In this document: one piece after another, positions 19,401-24,885 of the stretch | Numbering within the stretch: position 1 is the first letter of the stretch | Layout of the letters: the number at the start of each line of letters is the position of its first letter | Origin: Thalassiosira profunda | Lineage: Eukaryota; Bacillariophyta; Thalassiosirophyceae; Thalassiosirales; Thalassiosiraceae | NCBI GenBank assembly: GCA_036939355.1 | Contig: JALLAP010000024.1 | Coordinates: forward strand, 1-26,716 | DNA length: 26,716 nt | Reading direction: 5' to 3' | Made by a program: the position numbers and the translations under genes | The notes under the pieces: generated by a model | What the model saw: the letters and a program-made list of their open reading frames with translations, nothing else | What the model was told of the DNA's origin: nothing | The model's database searches: none

Positions 19401-22400
19401 TCCTCATCGGAAACCTCGACCAACGGAGTAAGGCCCGCGAGGCTCGAGTCGTCAACAGTCAGAGCAGGAATGTTGCCTCCGCGCGACAGGAAGGTGATCG
19501 TCCAGAGGTATCCGCCCGACCACCTCGAGTGCAATGGCGGCGTGTAGGGGCTGCGCGAAACATCCACCGAGCCAAAGACCTTGTCGCCTTCACTGTCTGC
19601 GATGGACTCGAGTTCTCCTTTGAGCGTTGCGGCGTCGCTATTCCACCTCACACTGGCCGTTTCGTACAGCTGCTGCGTTTCCGACACGTACTCGTGCGGC
19701 CACGTCGTCTGCAGCTTGAAACTCCCGTCGAGGATGGAGGAGTCCTGGAGGGTGCTCACGGAGCACGTGTTGGTCCCAGAGACGGAGGTGCAGGTCATCT
19801 CGTGAACGCTTCCTGGCTGCTTCTGGAACGTGACGTCCCAAATGAGGCCAATGTCCGAAGAGAGGCCTTGGACGAGGCTTCGCTCGACGGCGATGCCGGA
19901 CGAGTCAACCACCGACATGGCTCCTATCTTGCCCCTCCAATCCGTCTCCGACATGGCCGTGTTGTAAATGTCGACATCGAGAGGAAGCGTGGCGTGGACC
20001 CGTGTCCCCTGGCAGTGGCTGCTCACCCCCGAGCTCCCATCGGCCTCGTTCCAGTCCGAAAAGTAGTCTCCAAATTCGACGTCCGTGTAGGTGGCGCCGA
20101 TTGCCGGAGCTTGAGCATCAAATGCCACGCTATCGGTTGCAGCATCCACAGACGCAATGCGCCGGTAGTGGTCGATGCCGTCGCCGGCGCTGAAACGAAG
20201 GTACTGGCCGCTGACAGCGCTGTCCACAAAGGCCGCATTGTCGAACGAGGCCGACATGCCGTCTCCTGAGACAGTCATTGTGGAGCCGCCTGGAAGGACC
20301 GTCACCTCGGATTCGCATTCGTAGTCCAGGGTGATCATGCCCGTCGGCTGCGACCCTTTGGTGGACTCGACGGCAGTGCTGCCAGCCTCGCCGCTGTAAA
20401 AGCTGCCGTGGTCCGAATCGAGGGATGCCCCCACTGGCTCCTCGCAGCCAAGCGCGTAGTACGCCGGAGGGCACATGGCGCTGCCGTACGACGCAGAGGC
20501 CGTGTCCAGCCGGAAATCGCTCGTCACGACAGTCACGGGCGGAACGTCGCCGCTGCTGTGGACCGCATCGAATGTGATTTCGTACAGCAGCTCGTACTCG
20601 CCCGTGCAGGTGGCAGGATCTGTGCCCAGAGGGTCGAGGGTGCACGTGCCCTTGGTCTTGACGCGACCGGTCCGCGTCACACTTACGGCCTCCTGCTTGC
20701 CGGGGGCGTTGGGCGAGGTCATGAACGACACGCCGTTGTCGTCCACGAGGTCGTTGAGGACCTGCTGCAGCGTCCCTGCATCTCCCTCGGTGCTCCCATG
20801 AGAGTGCGTCACGGGTTCGGAAACGCAGTGGTCTCCTCCGGCGTAGGGATCGTTGACGAGGCCCGGGCTGCACACCACGTCGCCAATGGGCTCGTACTCT
20901 GACAACGCCAGCTGGCAGTAGTTGACGCCCCCGCTGCCGTCCGATCCGCAGTCGTCGAAATCAAATGACACGGTGAACGCGCCAGCAAGAGCATTTTCAA
21001 TGTCTGGACACGCGTCGCCAACGGACAGTCCCGCGCACGCGGTGCTGTGGACGCCATCGCCGTCCGTGTTGATGTTGGAGACGACAACGCCAAACTTTTG
21101 CACCTCGTTCACGCGCGGGACGGAGACCTGGACCGACTGCACCTCGACCTGGTTGTCGCCCTGCAGTCTCACGAGCTGGATCTCGTCGATGTCATCGGAC
21201 ATTAATGAAACCACTTGCTCCTCGTTGGTGTCGACAGCCGTGGTGACGATCATTTGCACCTCGGCCGTGACGTCGTCGCAGGTGGTCGAAACCTCCTGCA
21301 CTTCGTCCACGCCGTCTACCTCCGTCTTGATGGACTGGACCTCGTTCGTCACTGCCACGGTGGCCTGGATCGTTTGGACATTCAGCTCAATGTCGCTCGC
21401 CCGCACTTCAAGCGCGTGCACCGCGCTGACGGCGGGGATCGTAATGTTCCTTGGCGCGGACTGGAAGCCTGGGTCGGTGTCGTATTCAACAACGTACTCC
21501 TGAATGACGCTGCCGCCATCCAACGCTGGCGTGTCCCATTCGACTTGCAACGACGAGGCAGACATTGGACTGGCGCCGCGGGCGACTGGAGCACTGGGGT
21601 CGGCATCTGTCAGTGGGCCAATCGCAGAGGCAAAGGTCACCGTGGTGCCAGGCCCAGCAGAGTTGAAGGGCGTGACGCGAGCGTAGTACGTTCCACCCTC
21701 CTTGAGCAGGGTTGACTCGGATCCCGACAACACGTCCCTTCCGCCCACTCGCAGCTCGGTGGACGTTGCAGGGACTGTGACGGAGGTCGCCGGGGTCGAG
21801 AAGTCAGCTTCCTCGTCGTATTCTACGACGTAGTGCGTGATGGGCGCTCCTCCATCGCCCGCGTAGTCGCAACTCTCCTCGTCGTTGATGACTGGAGGGG
21901 CCCAAGTTAGCATCATTCCAATGCTGCTCGTGGGGAAGGCGTCGAGATTGCGCACTGGCCCTGGCTTGCCAACAGCTGCCACGGCGGATGCTACTCCCTC
22001 GGCATCGCTCCATTGGTGCCCATTGAAGGCCAAGACGCGTCCGTAGCGTGGAACGGCGGATGAGCTCGGGTCAATGGCAAAGGTGTGGCAAAACACCTCG
22101 CCAGGTTCACTCTCCTCCACAGACTTCTCGTAAAAGTATCCTGGCAGCCACGCGCTGGGAAACGAGGCGTCAACGTCCCACTGGACGGCATACTTGGTGA
22201 TGGGCGCGCCGCCATCCTCTTGCGAGGCCTGCCACGAGACGCGAAGTTGCGTGTCGCTCAAGGCAAACATCGACAGGAAGGTGGGCGACGACGGCTTCCT
22301 CACGGGCGTCATGGGAGACGGGGCCGCCACTTTGGCGTACCCAAATCCTTTGGCGTTGCGGCTGCGGATCCGCACAAAGACAGGAGCGCCGTTTTCTAGC

Positions 22401-24601
22401 CCCGTCAGACGGTATTGCATCGATGGTGAGCCCGTGTCTGAGGGATGTGGGATCAACGCGCTGCCATATAACTCTGGTGCGGTTCCATCAATGATGGTGG
22501 CCACCCTCGCTTGGGCATCCGGGCCTGTCAACTGCGAGTCGTCAATGGTCAGCTGCTCCCGATTGCCCAGTTCGGACAGGAAGGTGACAAAGTAGTTGTG
22601 GCCGTTGTTGTTTCGATACCGAGCCACGTCGACTTCGCCAATGGACGACAGCGACTCCAGGGCTTGCTTCACGAGGGCCTCGTCCGCGTCGTAGGGAATT
22701 GGAAGCGTGCGCTCGCCCTCGAATCCCAGCCTCATGGTGCCGCTCAATGGTGGCAGCCCTTCCCGCACGCGTCGGACTTCAATGACCGGATTGGTGCCTG
22801 CCCAGTTGTTGGCCGGGCTGGCTTCCAAGAGCGGCTGCTTGCCAATGTGGCTCGCAAACGTCACCAGCCACTCGTGCCCAAAGGCCCATTTGTGGATGTG
22901 GACGGCCGCTGCCGCCGGGCCCGAGTAAGACTCGTCTGTCATGAGGAATGAGGAGCCCACCGACGAGACCGTGTGAACTTCCTCGCCAACCCGGATCAAA
23001 TCACCCGCAGAAAACGCCTCTGCCAGAGCGCCGGAATAGCTGCCTCCAACCCAAGAGAGAGCATTGCTCCCCAACGTCAAATCAAACTCGATGTCTGGGA
23101 CAGATGCCCACGAATATTCGCGGCTCACTTCCACATCTCCTACAGTCGACAGGCGCTCCAGCTTCATCTCGATGGATTCCTCGCCATCCGCCTCGGCGTC
23201 GTGAGCAATGAGCTCGGACGTCTCCCCATCGAACGAGAGGGTGAAAAATCCCGTGATTCCATCCGTATCCGCACTGATCTTGATGGCCTGCACCTCCGTA
23301 ATGCCATCCGACGCGGATGTGGTCAGCTTTTGCACTTCCAGCTTGTCAACTTCTGAGTACCACTCCACTTTGTACTGCGACACGGGGTCGCCGCCATTGT
23401 CATCCGCGACAGCCTGCCAGGAGAGCGACAGCGACGTTCCGGCGTCGTCTTCATCGTCCACCTCGTCGGGGACGCTCACGATGGGATTGCTGGGCGGAGG
23501 CGGCTGGACCTTGGGCGTGGCCGACACGGTGGTCGACGAGACGCCGTAGCCCAGCGAATTGTACGCCGACACGCGGCAGTGGTAGGTGAGCCCATGCTGC
23601 AAGCCTCGAATGTTGAACGCCCTCGGGTTGGTTCCCTTGAGGTTCTCGAACACGTCCACTTGCGTGACAGTGGGGTCAGCTAGGGATGACGATGACACGC
23701 GGAGCAGGCCAATGTCGCCGGCTCCGTGGCGATTCTCGTGCACCAAGTGCGTAACGGTGACAATCCACGATCGCGAGGCACAATCACCGGCCCCGCTGGA
23801 AACGTGGTGGTCTGTCTCCACATTGACAGTGTGGACGGTGGACAGGGATTCGAGCGCCGCCTTGAAATCTTCCGGGGATGCATCTACATCAATCGAAGAG
23901 GTCTCCTTCCCCTCAAACGAAAGGGCAAAACCCCCAGCCAGAGATTCGCAGCCAAAGCCCGGTCGCTTGCGGACGGATACCGTCTGGACCTCGTTGGTGT
24001 AGGCACCAGGATACAAATCGCTCGCGCCTTTGACGGCTTCAACCACATTGATGGACGCGCCGTGGCCCACCAGGAGGTCGCCATTCGCCCGAATCGTACC
24101 GACATCGCCACTCACGCCCAGGAAAGAGACCCTCCACTTGTACCCAAACCCGTTGGCCTTGCGGGAGACGCGCACTGGCGAGGAACCGTCTTCGTGGACG
24201 TTGAAAGGCTGCAATAAATCGGATAGGGCCAGCTCCATCTCCGCATCTGTGGCGTCGACTGATAGTGGCTCGCTGACCCTGCCGCCCCACGACAGCACGA
24301 AGGTCCCGCTGCACGCATCCCGGCACGATAATCCAATTTCCTGCTCCTCCCGTACTTCTGCCACATCAGCAGAGCCAAAATGCTGGCTCGACGGCGCAAA
24401 GGGCGGCACCAGCGCATTGTGATCAGAGGCGTCCCACTCAATTTTATACTTTGTGACAACTTCGCCACCGTCATTGGCGGGCGGCAGGTACTGCAGCCGC
24501 AGGTCCCCGAACTGATAGTTGGAGGACACAAGCTCGGCCGTCGACGCCGGCGATGGCAAGAGGCCCCCGACGAGGAGGAGGGATGCGCCACAAACTCTCA
24601 T
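7301..24601 (-). CDS. Giant secreted fibronectin type III protein with nested beta-rich repeats, 5,766 residues
   Basis: A single uninterrupted frame of 17.3 kb starts at the ATG at 24601 with a signal peptide (about residues 1-22, ending PASTAE) and ends in a canonical FN3 C-terminal strand with no membrane segment, so it is predicted to be secreted. About 13 FN3 domains are recognisable by the first-half pattern L-x-V-x-W-x-x-P-x-x-D/N-G-G-x-x-I-x-x-Y-x-V-x-W and the second-half pattern L-x-x-G-x-x-Y-x-V-R-V-x-A-x-N-x-x-G. Approximate residue ranges: FN3-1 18-366, FN3-2 371-768, FN3-3 768-880, FN3-4 880-1000, FN3-5 1000-1058 plus 3471-3521, FN3-6 completed near 4461-4505, then FN3-7 to FN3-13 from 4503 to the end. 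FN3-1, 2, 5, 6, 9 and 10 are interrupted by a repeat unit of about 100-130 residues with G-x-F-x-L-x-F-x-G, DA-x-x-x-x-x-x-AL-x-x-L and Y-x-W-x-V-T-F-L. I count about 29 such units. An extracellular matrix, wall or adhesion role is an inference. Confidence 0.93.
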   Translation of the reverse strand: MRVCGASLLLVGGLLPSPASTAELVSSNYQFGDLRLQYLPPANDGGEVVTKYKIEWDASDHNALVPPFAPSSQHFGSADVAEVREEQEIGLSCRDACSGTFVLSWGGRVSEPLSVDATDAEMELALSDLLQPFNVHEDGSSPVRVSRKANGFGYKWRVSFLGVSGDVGTIRANGDLLVGHGASINVVEAVKGASDLYPGAYTNEVQTVSVRKRPGFGCESLAGGFALSFEGKETSSIDVDASPEDFKAALESLSTVHTVNVETDHHVSSGAGDCASRSWIVTVTHLVHENRHGAGDIGLLRVSSSSLADPTVTQVDVFENLKGTNPRAFNIRGLQHGLTYHCRVSAYNSLGYGVSSTTVSATPKVQPPPPSNPIVSVPDEVDDEDDAGTSLSLSWQAVADDNGGDPVSQYKVEWYSEVDKLEVQKLTTSASDGITEVQAIKISADTDGITGFFTLSFDGETSELIAHDAEADGEESIEMKLERLSTVGDVEVSREYSWASVPDIEFDLTLGSNALSWVGGSYSGALAEAFSAGDLIRVGEEVHTVSSVGSSFLMTDESYSGPAAAAVHIHKWAFGHEWLVTFASHIGKQPLLEASPANNWAGTNPVIEVRRVREGLPPLSGTMRLGFEGERTLPIPYDADEALVKQALESLSSIGEVDVARYRNNNGHNYFVTFLSELGNREQLTIDDSQLTGPDAQARVATIIDGTAPELYGSALIPHPSDTGSPSMQYRLTGLENGAPVFVRIRSRNAKGFGYAKVAAPSPMTPVRKPSSPTFLSMFALSDTQLRVSWQASQEDGGAPITKYAVQWDVDASFPSAWLPGYFYEKSVEESEPGEVFCHTFAIDPSSSAVPRYGRVLAFNGHQWSDAEGVASAVAAVGKPGPVRNLDAFPTSSIGMMLTWAPPVINDEESCDYAGDGGAPITHYVVEYDEEADFSTPATSVTVPATSTELRVGGRDVLSGSESTLLKEGGTYYARVTPFNSAGPGTTVTFASAIGPLTDADPSAPVARGASPMSASSLQVEWDTPALDGGSVIQEYVVEYDTDPGFQSAPRNITIPAVSAVHALEVRASDIELNVQTIQATVAVTNEVQSIKTEVDGVDEVQEVSTTCDDVTAEVQMIVTTAVDTNEEQVVSLMSDDIDEIQLVRLQGDNQVEVQSVQVSVPRVNEVQKFGVVVSNINTDGDGVHSTACAGLSVGDACPDIENALAGAFTVSFDFDDCGSDGSGGVNYCQLALSEYEPIGDVVCSPGLVNDPYAGGDHCVSEPVTHSHGSTEGDAGTLQQVLNDLVDDNGVSFMTSPNAPGKQEAVSVTRTGRVKTKGTCTLDPLGTDPATCTGEYELLYEITFDAVHSSGDVPPVTVVTSDFRLDTASASYGSAMCPPAYYALGCEEPVGASLDSDHGSFYSGEAGSTAVESTKGSQPTGMITLDYECESEVTVLPGGSTMTVSGDGMSASFDNAAFVDSAVSGQYLRFSAGDGIDHYRRIASVDAATDSVAFDAQAPAIGATYTDVEFGDYFSDWNEADGSSGVSSHCQGTRVHATLPLDVDIYNTAMSETDWRGKIGAMSVVDSSGIAVERSLVQGLSSDIGLIWDVTFQKQPGSVHEMTCTSVSGTNTCSVSTLQDSSILDGSFKLQTTWPHEYVSETQQLYETASVRWNSDAATLKGELESIADSEGDKVFGSVDVSRSPYTPPLHSRWSGGYLWTITFLSRGGNIPALTVDDSSLAGLTPLVEVSDEDSGEADLYQGARNSAAFGTDDPSLARDGNQVSGSFALSWAGNAYHSPVASTGDVFTVQTGGASSNQHTALSADDFKALFEEHVLGSSANQVDVVRSAQPTQWMGYTYTIIFRHEDVGGNVPSLSYLLDSPLEGSNSYARIDESIRGTELVGTFQLRFEGETTRPINYDATAADMQEALNELNSIAPSAVIVSGGESPIRSGPSDGTGGLSTQVGGRVWYVTFASNTWQDPTVAHDSSFVPGNWVGPPASYSDTWSSGFSKAWGKNVGNVPMISCLQSGLSTTNGAIPDGGCAVSELVAGTDPLGGSFKICLDSASNPNNVMSVESDACTDFIAHNAVASTAESGGDGSSVEEKLEQLENVGDVQVTRSVVNPRNGGYTWQVQFLTDADGPCDQKDDLASLCNAPGNVPKLCDAGGATPCDTDSLLGTCLQPNSCDKLTVLDATDNQNGVNFPGGNEKQAVFVKDSDYIGWEDGSVVDSTGVSKEYQLLVDGVATACLPHNALAENVRAVIQAVLDSGAGGSVRVDRTRSEHLAENGFVYYLTFYDVGDLPMLGASYADGACAADFEASQTVVVTSLLDGALHPSSCDDCADGIVQRGDFTTLEVTGEGLSGTLAWNAEPASVKAHLEQTGGRTVDVTRTVLDKYGTVEWLVTFTENVGATPPGAGDVDPITVAQEPDTAGRSASVVVSEMVKGSAGLSGSFSLDYQSSSGPRAFSFDESPQRMSRKLEEMSTVGSVFVARDCYPSCSLGGWGGTAVSPGAVGGYEWTVYFLKNPGSSDGVTFPPGSGAMHPPAIDHALLSGKDATVVTSSTSEGSEPLAGSFSLVVNAEGTKAMPYDIDASGMTTAVNDLQSIGDVSVVTGTSTNHLIPGITASVLADGTLASLTGGDMREHLAPGDSFRIGGASDEIDGAERVGSAALSPRSPILSSVQLDSRTRLNAGETIRVGGDMYSIAKTDVEVQQIAVHRASGIVDGDFYQLKVAVDGVEDTTVCLTFDAAATEVESALNGLSILSDKGGVLVTKTDTSTGFVGDAHLYKVYFSGDALVGDVDEMVAEQCASGIPPGVDATNSHVHVRTLIQGGTTEHQRVTLASDSGSTTGSAFRLTVSDADSNSWDSPCFEWGTPSLDISSLIDADAFSSGALTVDSVADLGDNRYSIAATSFVEGVVLVGDYANPGNNCPGHVLSLGSDGKSVVMEASTACSAAPGDALYVGSDITILDSATDNGWSVSEVTTLKLFSDAEIVESSDGLYKLTVEFEGVFSSTSCLAYDASAQDIQHAVGSLFDYNQDGTIDSLDADHIAVSREGDGSSASGFGYTYQFLSNGSSSSIGPSGVLGSNAPKFSVVDIGVAGGCVDYGIEGAHVTDTASTTDESNVISLGPDDDMTITARARLRASSSLDASKVYTVDHTSGDGSTLVLTETFDGSTTTGTATLHLIDDGTPQFNVEIVREGVDEYVYDMFFTGSHWKDVPEMTVNVFGDGTCTASYSDIADGMNRRISVSTVLDGGVSADAESIYALDRAVRRDLAGTHDLFVVPPVLTVHSDSSEVQRIIVKDEDNSAIWGSGQPSYTLSFGGESTECLAYDASDVDVEYAINSLSSLCPGFDACVTVTRSEDVSLAPNGFVYALYFDSSSVARTDIDGLLADASHVDCSAFDSAGGEHVLIETLQQGQSSAEYSDLQVPFGGSHVERWLGEPQTDLPIYRVSGTHWFVRFEEALGSVDVALDSSDLSSNSEASTEEVLAGSNPDRVVITGLSTGIPHFAQVHARTGLGFSPPSDAVSAVPSGRPEKLLNVATGVALRQNEVQTVTIAATHQKEVQAVTTSAIAIPEVQEITLEGTEGSDMSTYLFSLRNPEVQVVKWASGSPVTAGSFFLKLRYVDRVASNLAGSIVYKEMKTPCIEFDATAEDVKRAMETDAVENGLGADSVRVTRSGNRSYSSEHGYSYKIAFVGSDVRGNVLELTSDLGLTGLDSTDGTTCTAFESPTNDASLEIWTENEGEALGTDTPRAEVIVDANTAIVSGEFQLSVDYFGQQLTTECIPWDATEDQVKAALDGLANVDSVRVDRSGDGLLSDGGAHLVIEGYTFAHDAGSTFLASSSDGLADVLFEGDVIKLSSQSDPSFYRVVSLSGDTMVLDKPFEGDDAATATVTRYFGYRYAIHFDGNTMHTDGTDSSGFLPGQGLNFVVVEPNSCQPLQAYHNNVLMDVSDIPDAIAIVRAVAKYDGEHTLPGAPTSASSDSIANALVASLPMSITEAQATQSLETSDNGLTFTITYGEDDGDVPLMVCNQPSLTSLAACDTSTVMDGNEIRGNFYLESSDPIPHNASPEEVAAALAGVSGIGNVEVSRSQADGQGGYTWLITFSDDRGDVSLLQASSSLTGKGASLDVTEVIKGNELGGSFALSFESETTADLPFDVDDATLQSSLEALNGLGQVEVHAEGLTDSEFGRSFAVTFLDARGDAPLLAADATKLTGLGSAVSVSESTKGSLTAKDALYISFELPPSCATSDVGRAHCGDPIAETVIELSTSVDFTGSVKAHQYSPDYSTQVVSTAYAGDASPQPLSGYFTLAYNGIESEPIHAHASAGSVRHALEGLPGINTVSVERTYAAQAAPGVCVDVIAGSWLVSCSSSCSPCNFAAEGIKAGSLIKLGEDWRRVASSYDGVQESFEIASVEDSSIKMAHVGDSLVGWDLQVWSGGYEWTVELLSVDGDAKLFSAPVHNMLPPEAAVEIATKDCDKCLYADGLTPDAQYYVRARVRNERGWSEYSDAVSATPRGIPSAPTNVQVRAVSGECLEVQWMPPVYGAPLASYVVQWDRSDAFSQAVGDSASCSSLEFGSCVLPDPNAASHEVCGLQSSQTYFVRVFALNEVPAQDNTKWSGILPAIPQDQVPDPPSSFEAHVLSSDGLQILFDWPARDGGQPISEFVVTYDTKEDFSTSHEMSIAPSLPQVIPGSSDRYIFDLVPTSPPFTPGETYYLKMAAENSVGLGVASLTTYGASSGPLAPPSAAVLTTLDQSDMPVTEATVSWAPPLSTGGYPINGYLVEWWSEEKLPEVQTVRLLYTSQLSETTFTLSYSPSPTVKRETSNLPWNASADLVRRALLNLGWNENDDLLLISDVEVSRTTLANGYQWTITFGDNLDRSLNDGDQASLSASVMDNGDAGSPTITVSTSQDGRRPGGRNEVQYLQVVGTGTLSGFYRMKFEGSVWSAHIPVNADAVTIQKALEQLSTIGEVTVTQNDSVDQSQIGTGGDLVHHYAITFVSNSGNVEALVVDATPIVSPDGNANVIIVDGSNSLDTLNTKDSAAIPGELPVHYGSALVDATADSYKITGLVTGLEYFVAVSASNAVHGHSHRLLPTPSSITPPLQTPGSPQQVTLDVNSGYSDSLVVSFDPPESDGGSDILFYRVELDPTPSFDSPIVQDFYCPAGNRRTEWEVETSVDGGGVISGGSFRLELEVDGFSSVTAEIPYDAVALASNETGIFEELLPNLSTTANSNALSTIPPVDIEGVLFPGDRLRFSGQSAPYKYYEVQSVTGTSAVLTESFLGDDGVQVSTTRHYGGRGSPLSSRVHCTYDADLCPDEDKSGSMQSKLEALTTAIESGVSVDREGPRSDNSFIWRVTFLDDAYPQGSDFDLSVHSTSLTATAGTAQVATSLLNSGHTYSSCTGSLVTPTYGGLVKGLLYNARVSARNNEGYSLPAAAPLAVAPKVIPSAPTGVTLDVVSATELRVIFGSPADNGGDTITSYLIEWSLSSSFAEAESSTLVYLAGGSPFFVNIDGLTTGESYYVRVRARNSQGYGISQMSTPSSLNPHQKPAPPTNVRLGVTSSTMLTVGWQAPLSNGGDLIQKYRIEWDTRASFASSSAPPHKGYIDVDADVWSQTLQLLSDEKSYYLKVYASNTAGFSSGQLATPSDATPANQPPGSPHSLLASSGSAIGAIEVSWQRPRIPAHNIPCSNNGATILDCPTPYGGSIPASDGGQDVYEYELEWNERVDFLGSDGGRKTYVGTHAVLTNLYPGRTYFVRVLARNAVGSGKYGHVVATTAKQ
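8752..8908 (-). repeat. Inserted GD mini-module, copy related to 12956-13105
   Basis: It encodes VLFPGDRLRFSGQSAPYKYY, then EVQSVTGTSAVLTESFLGDD and TTRHYGG. It aligns without large gaps to the module at 12956-13105, with shared VLF-x-GD, SGQS/SSQS, Y-x-V-x-S-x-x-G and F-x-GDD. It sits inside the single unit that splits FN3-10. Confidence 0.75.
12956..13105 (-). repeat. Inserted GD mini-module, copy related to 8752-8908
   Basis: It encodes VLFEGDVIKLSSQSDPSFY, then RVVSLSGDTMVLDKPFEGDD and a TATVTRYFG end. It interrupts a beta-rich unit between its V-x-V-x-R strand and its Y-x-YAIHF strand. Weaker relatives occur near 11395-11510, 15095-15215, 15740-15905, 16535-16735, 20095-20215 and 22919-23021. 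Confidence 0.75.
13829..14008 (-). repeat. Second EVQ repeat array (four copies)
   Basis: First codons are at 14008, 13969, 13930 and 13855, giving spacings of 39, 39 and 75 nt. Copies begin NEVQ, KEVQ, PEVQ and PEVQ. The last leads directly into a full beta-rich unit (VTAGSFFLKL), showing that EVQ is the normal first strand of that unit and that the arrays are repeated copies of this strand alone. Confidence 0.8.
15521..15556 (-). other. EF-hand/dockerin-like calcium loop within the giant protein
   Basis: The 12 residues DYNQDGTIDSLD have Asp or Asn at loop positions 1, 3, 5, 9 and 12, Gly at 6 and Ile at 8, as in EF-hand and dockerin loops. It lies between the AL-x-x-L helix-like segment and the V-x-V-x-R strand of one beta-rich unit. 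Only one loop is seen, so calcium binding is likely local and structural. Confidence 0.6.
21071..21385 (-). repeat. Eight-copy 13-residue EVQ repeat (39-nt period)
   Basis: On the minus strand, first codons of successive copies lie at 21385, 21346, 21307, 21265, 21226, 21187, 21148 and 21109. The spacing is exactly 39 nt except for one step of 42. Copies begin with LNVQ, NEVQ, DEVQ, AEVQ, NEEQ, DEIQ, VEVQ and NEVQ, followed by an alternating hydrophobic/polar stretch that ends in Asp/Val/Thr. The pattern suggests short beta strands joined by tight turns. DNA between copies has diverged beyond the EVQ core. Confidence 0.88.
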
Positions 24602-24885
24602 CGTGAGGCGTGACCAATGACGCGCAGCTGTTGGGGCGACCGCAGGCAGCGCAGGCAGCCCCAGCTGCTGTCCCTGCGCTCGGAGACCCTTCGCGCCGCC
24701 GGCGAGGACCCGTTCTGCTCTCGTTGCTCCCTCTCGCGTGTTCTACGCCTCTCACCCCTCGCGCCAGTTCAAAATTTGAAAAGTTCAAATTTTCAAATTT
24801 TCTAGAGAGGCGTAAGAAGCGGTAAAAAAAAGAAGTGCACTCCTTGCCCTTGCTGGCCTCGAGCTCTGGCCGGTGACTCTCTGCA
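24602..24885. promoter_or_regulatory. Divergent promoter region between the giant gene and the next gene
   Basis: The two genes start 284 bp apart and are read outwards. The region contains an inverted repeat around an AT-rich core (separate entry), standing out in otherwise GC-rich DNA. No typical TATA box is visible. Confidence 0.55.
24744..24814. promoter_or_regulatory. Inverted repeat flanking an AT-rich palindromic core
   Basis: The 10-nt arms TACGCCTCTC (24744-24753) and GAGAGGCGTA (24805-24814) are exact reverse complements. Between them, 24769-24800 is made of TTCAAA/TTTGAA words, beginning with the perfect 6-1-6 palindrome TTCAAAATTTGAA at 24769-24781. It is centrally placed in a divergent promoter, so a shared regulatory element is one reading; a small palindromic mobile-element remnant is another. 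Confidence 0.6.

Larger units (their letters stand above)
14191..21430 (-). repeat. About 2,400-residue repeat array inserted inside FN3-5 of the giant protein
   Basis: The first half of FN3-5 (LQVEWDTPALDGG, then EYVVEYDTDPGF) ends near 21430. The matching second half (VVITGLSTGIPHFAQVHA, then GLGFSPPSDAVSAVPSG) only appears near 14190-14040. Between them lie the EVQ array and about 16 beta-rich units. Several conserve L-x-G-S-F-x-L, a DA motif with AL-x-x-L, and GGY-x-W-x-V-x-F. Cysteines are far more common here than in the simple FN3 domains. Confidence 0.75.

Noticed and set aside
19064..20269. 401-codon open frame on the plus strand inside the giant gene
   Set aside because: It is antisense to conserved FN3/repeat coding sequence, has low-complexity Arg/Val/Ala-rich composition and no domain. 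It results from GC-rich codon use on the other strand.
7301..24601. Bacterial giant adhesin or contaminating prokaryotic contig
   Set aside because: Neighbouring genes carry spliceosomal-type introns, an organelle-type leader and an ATIC of the fungal/animal type, and no ribosome-binding sites or operon spacing are seen.
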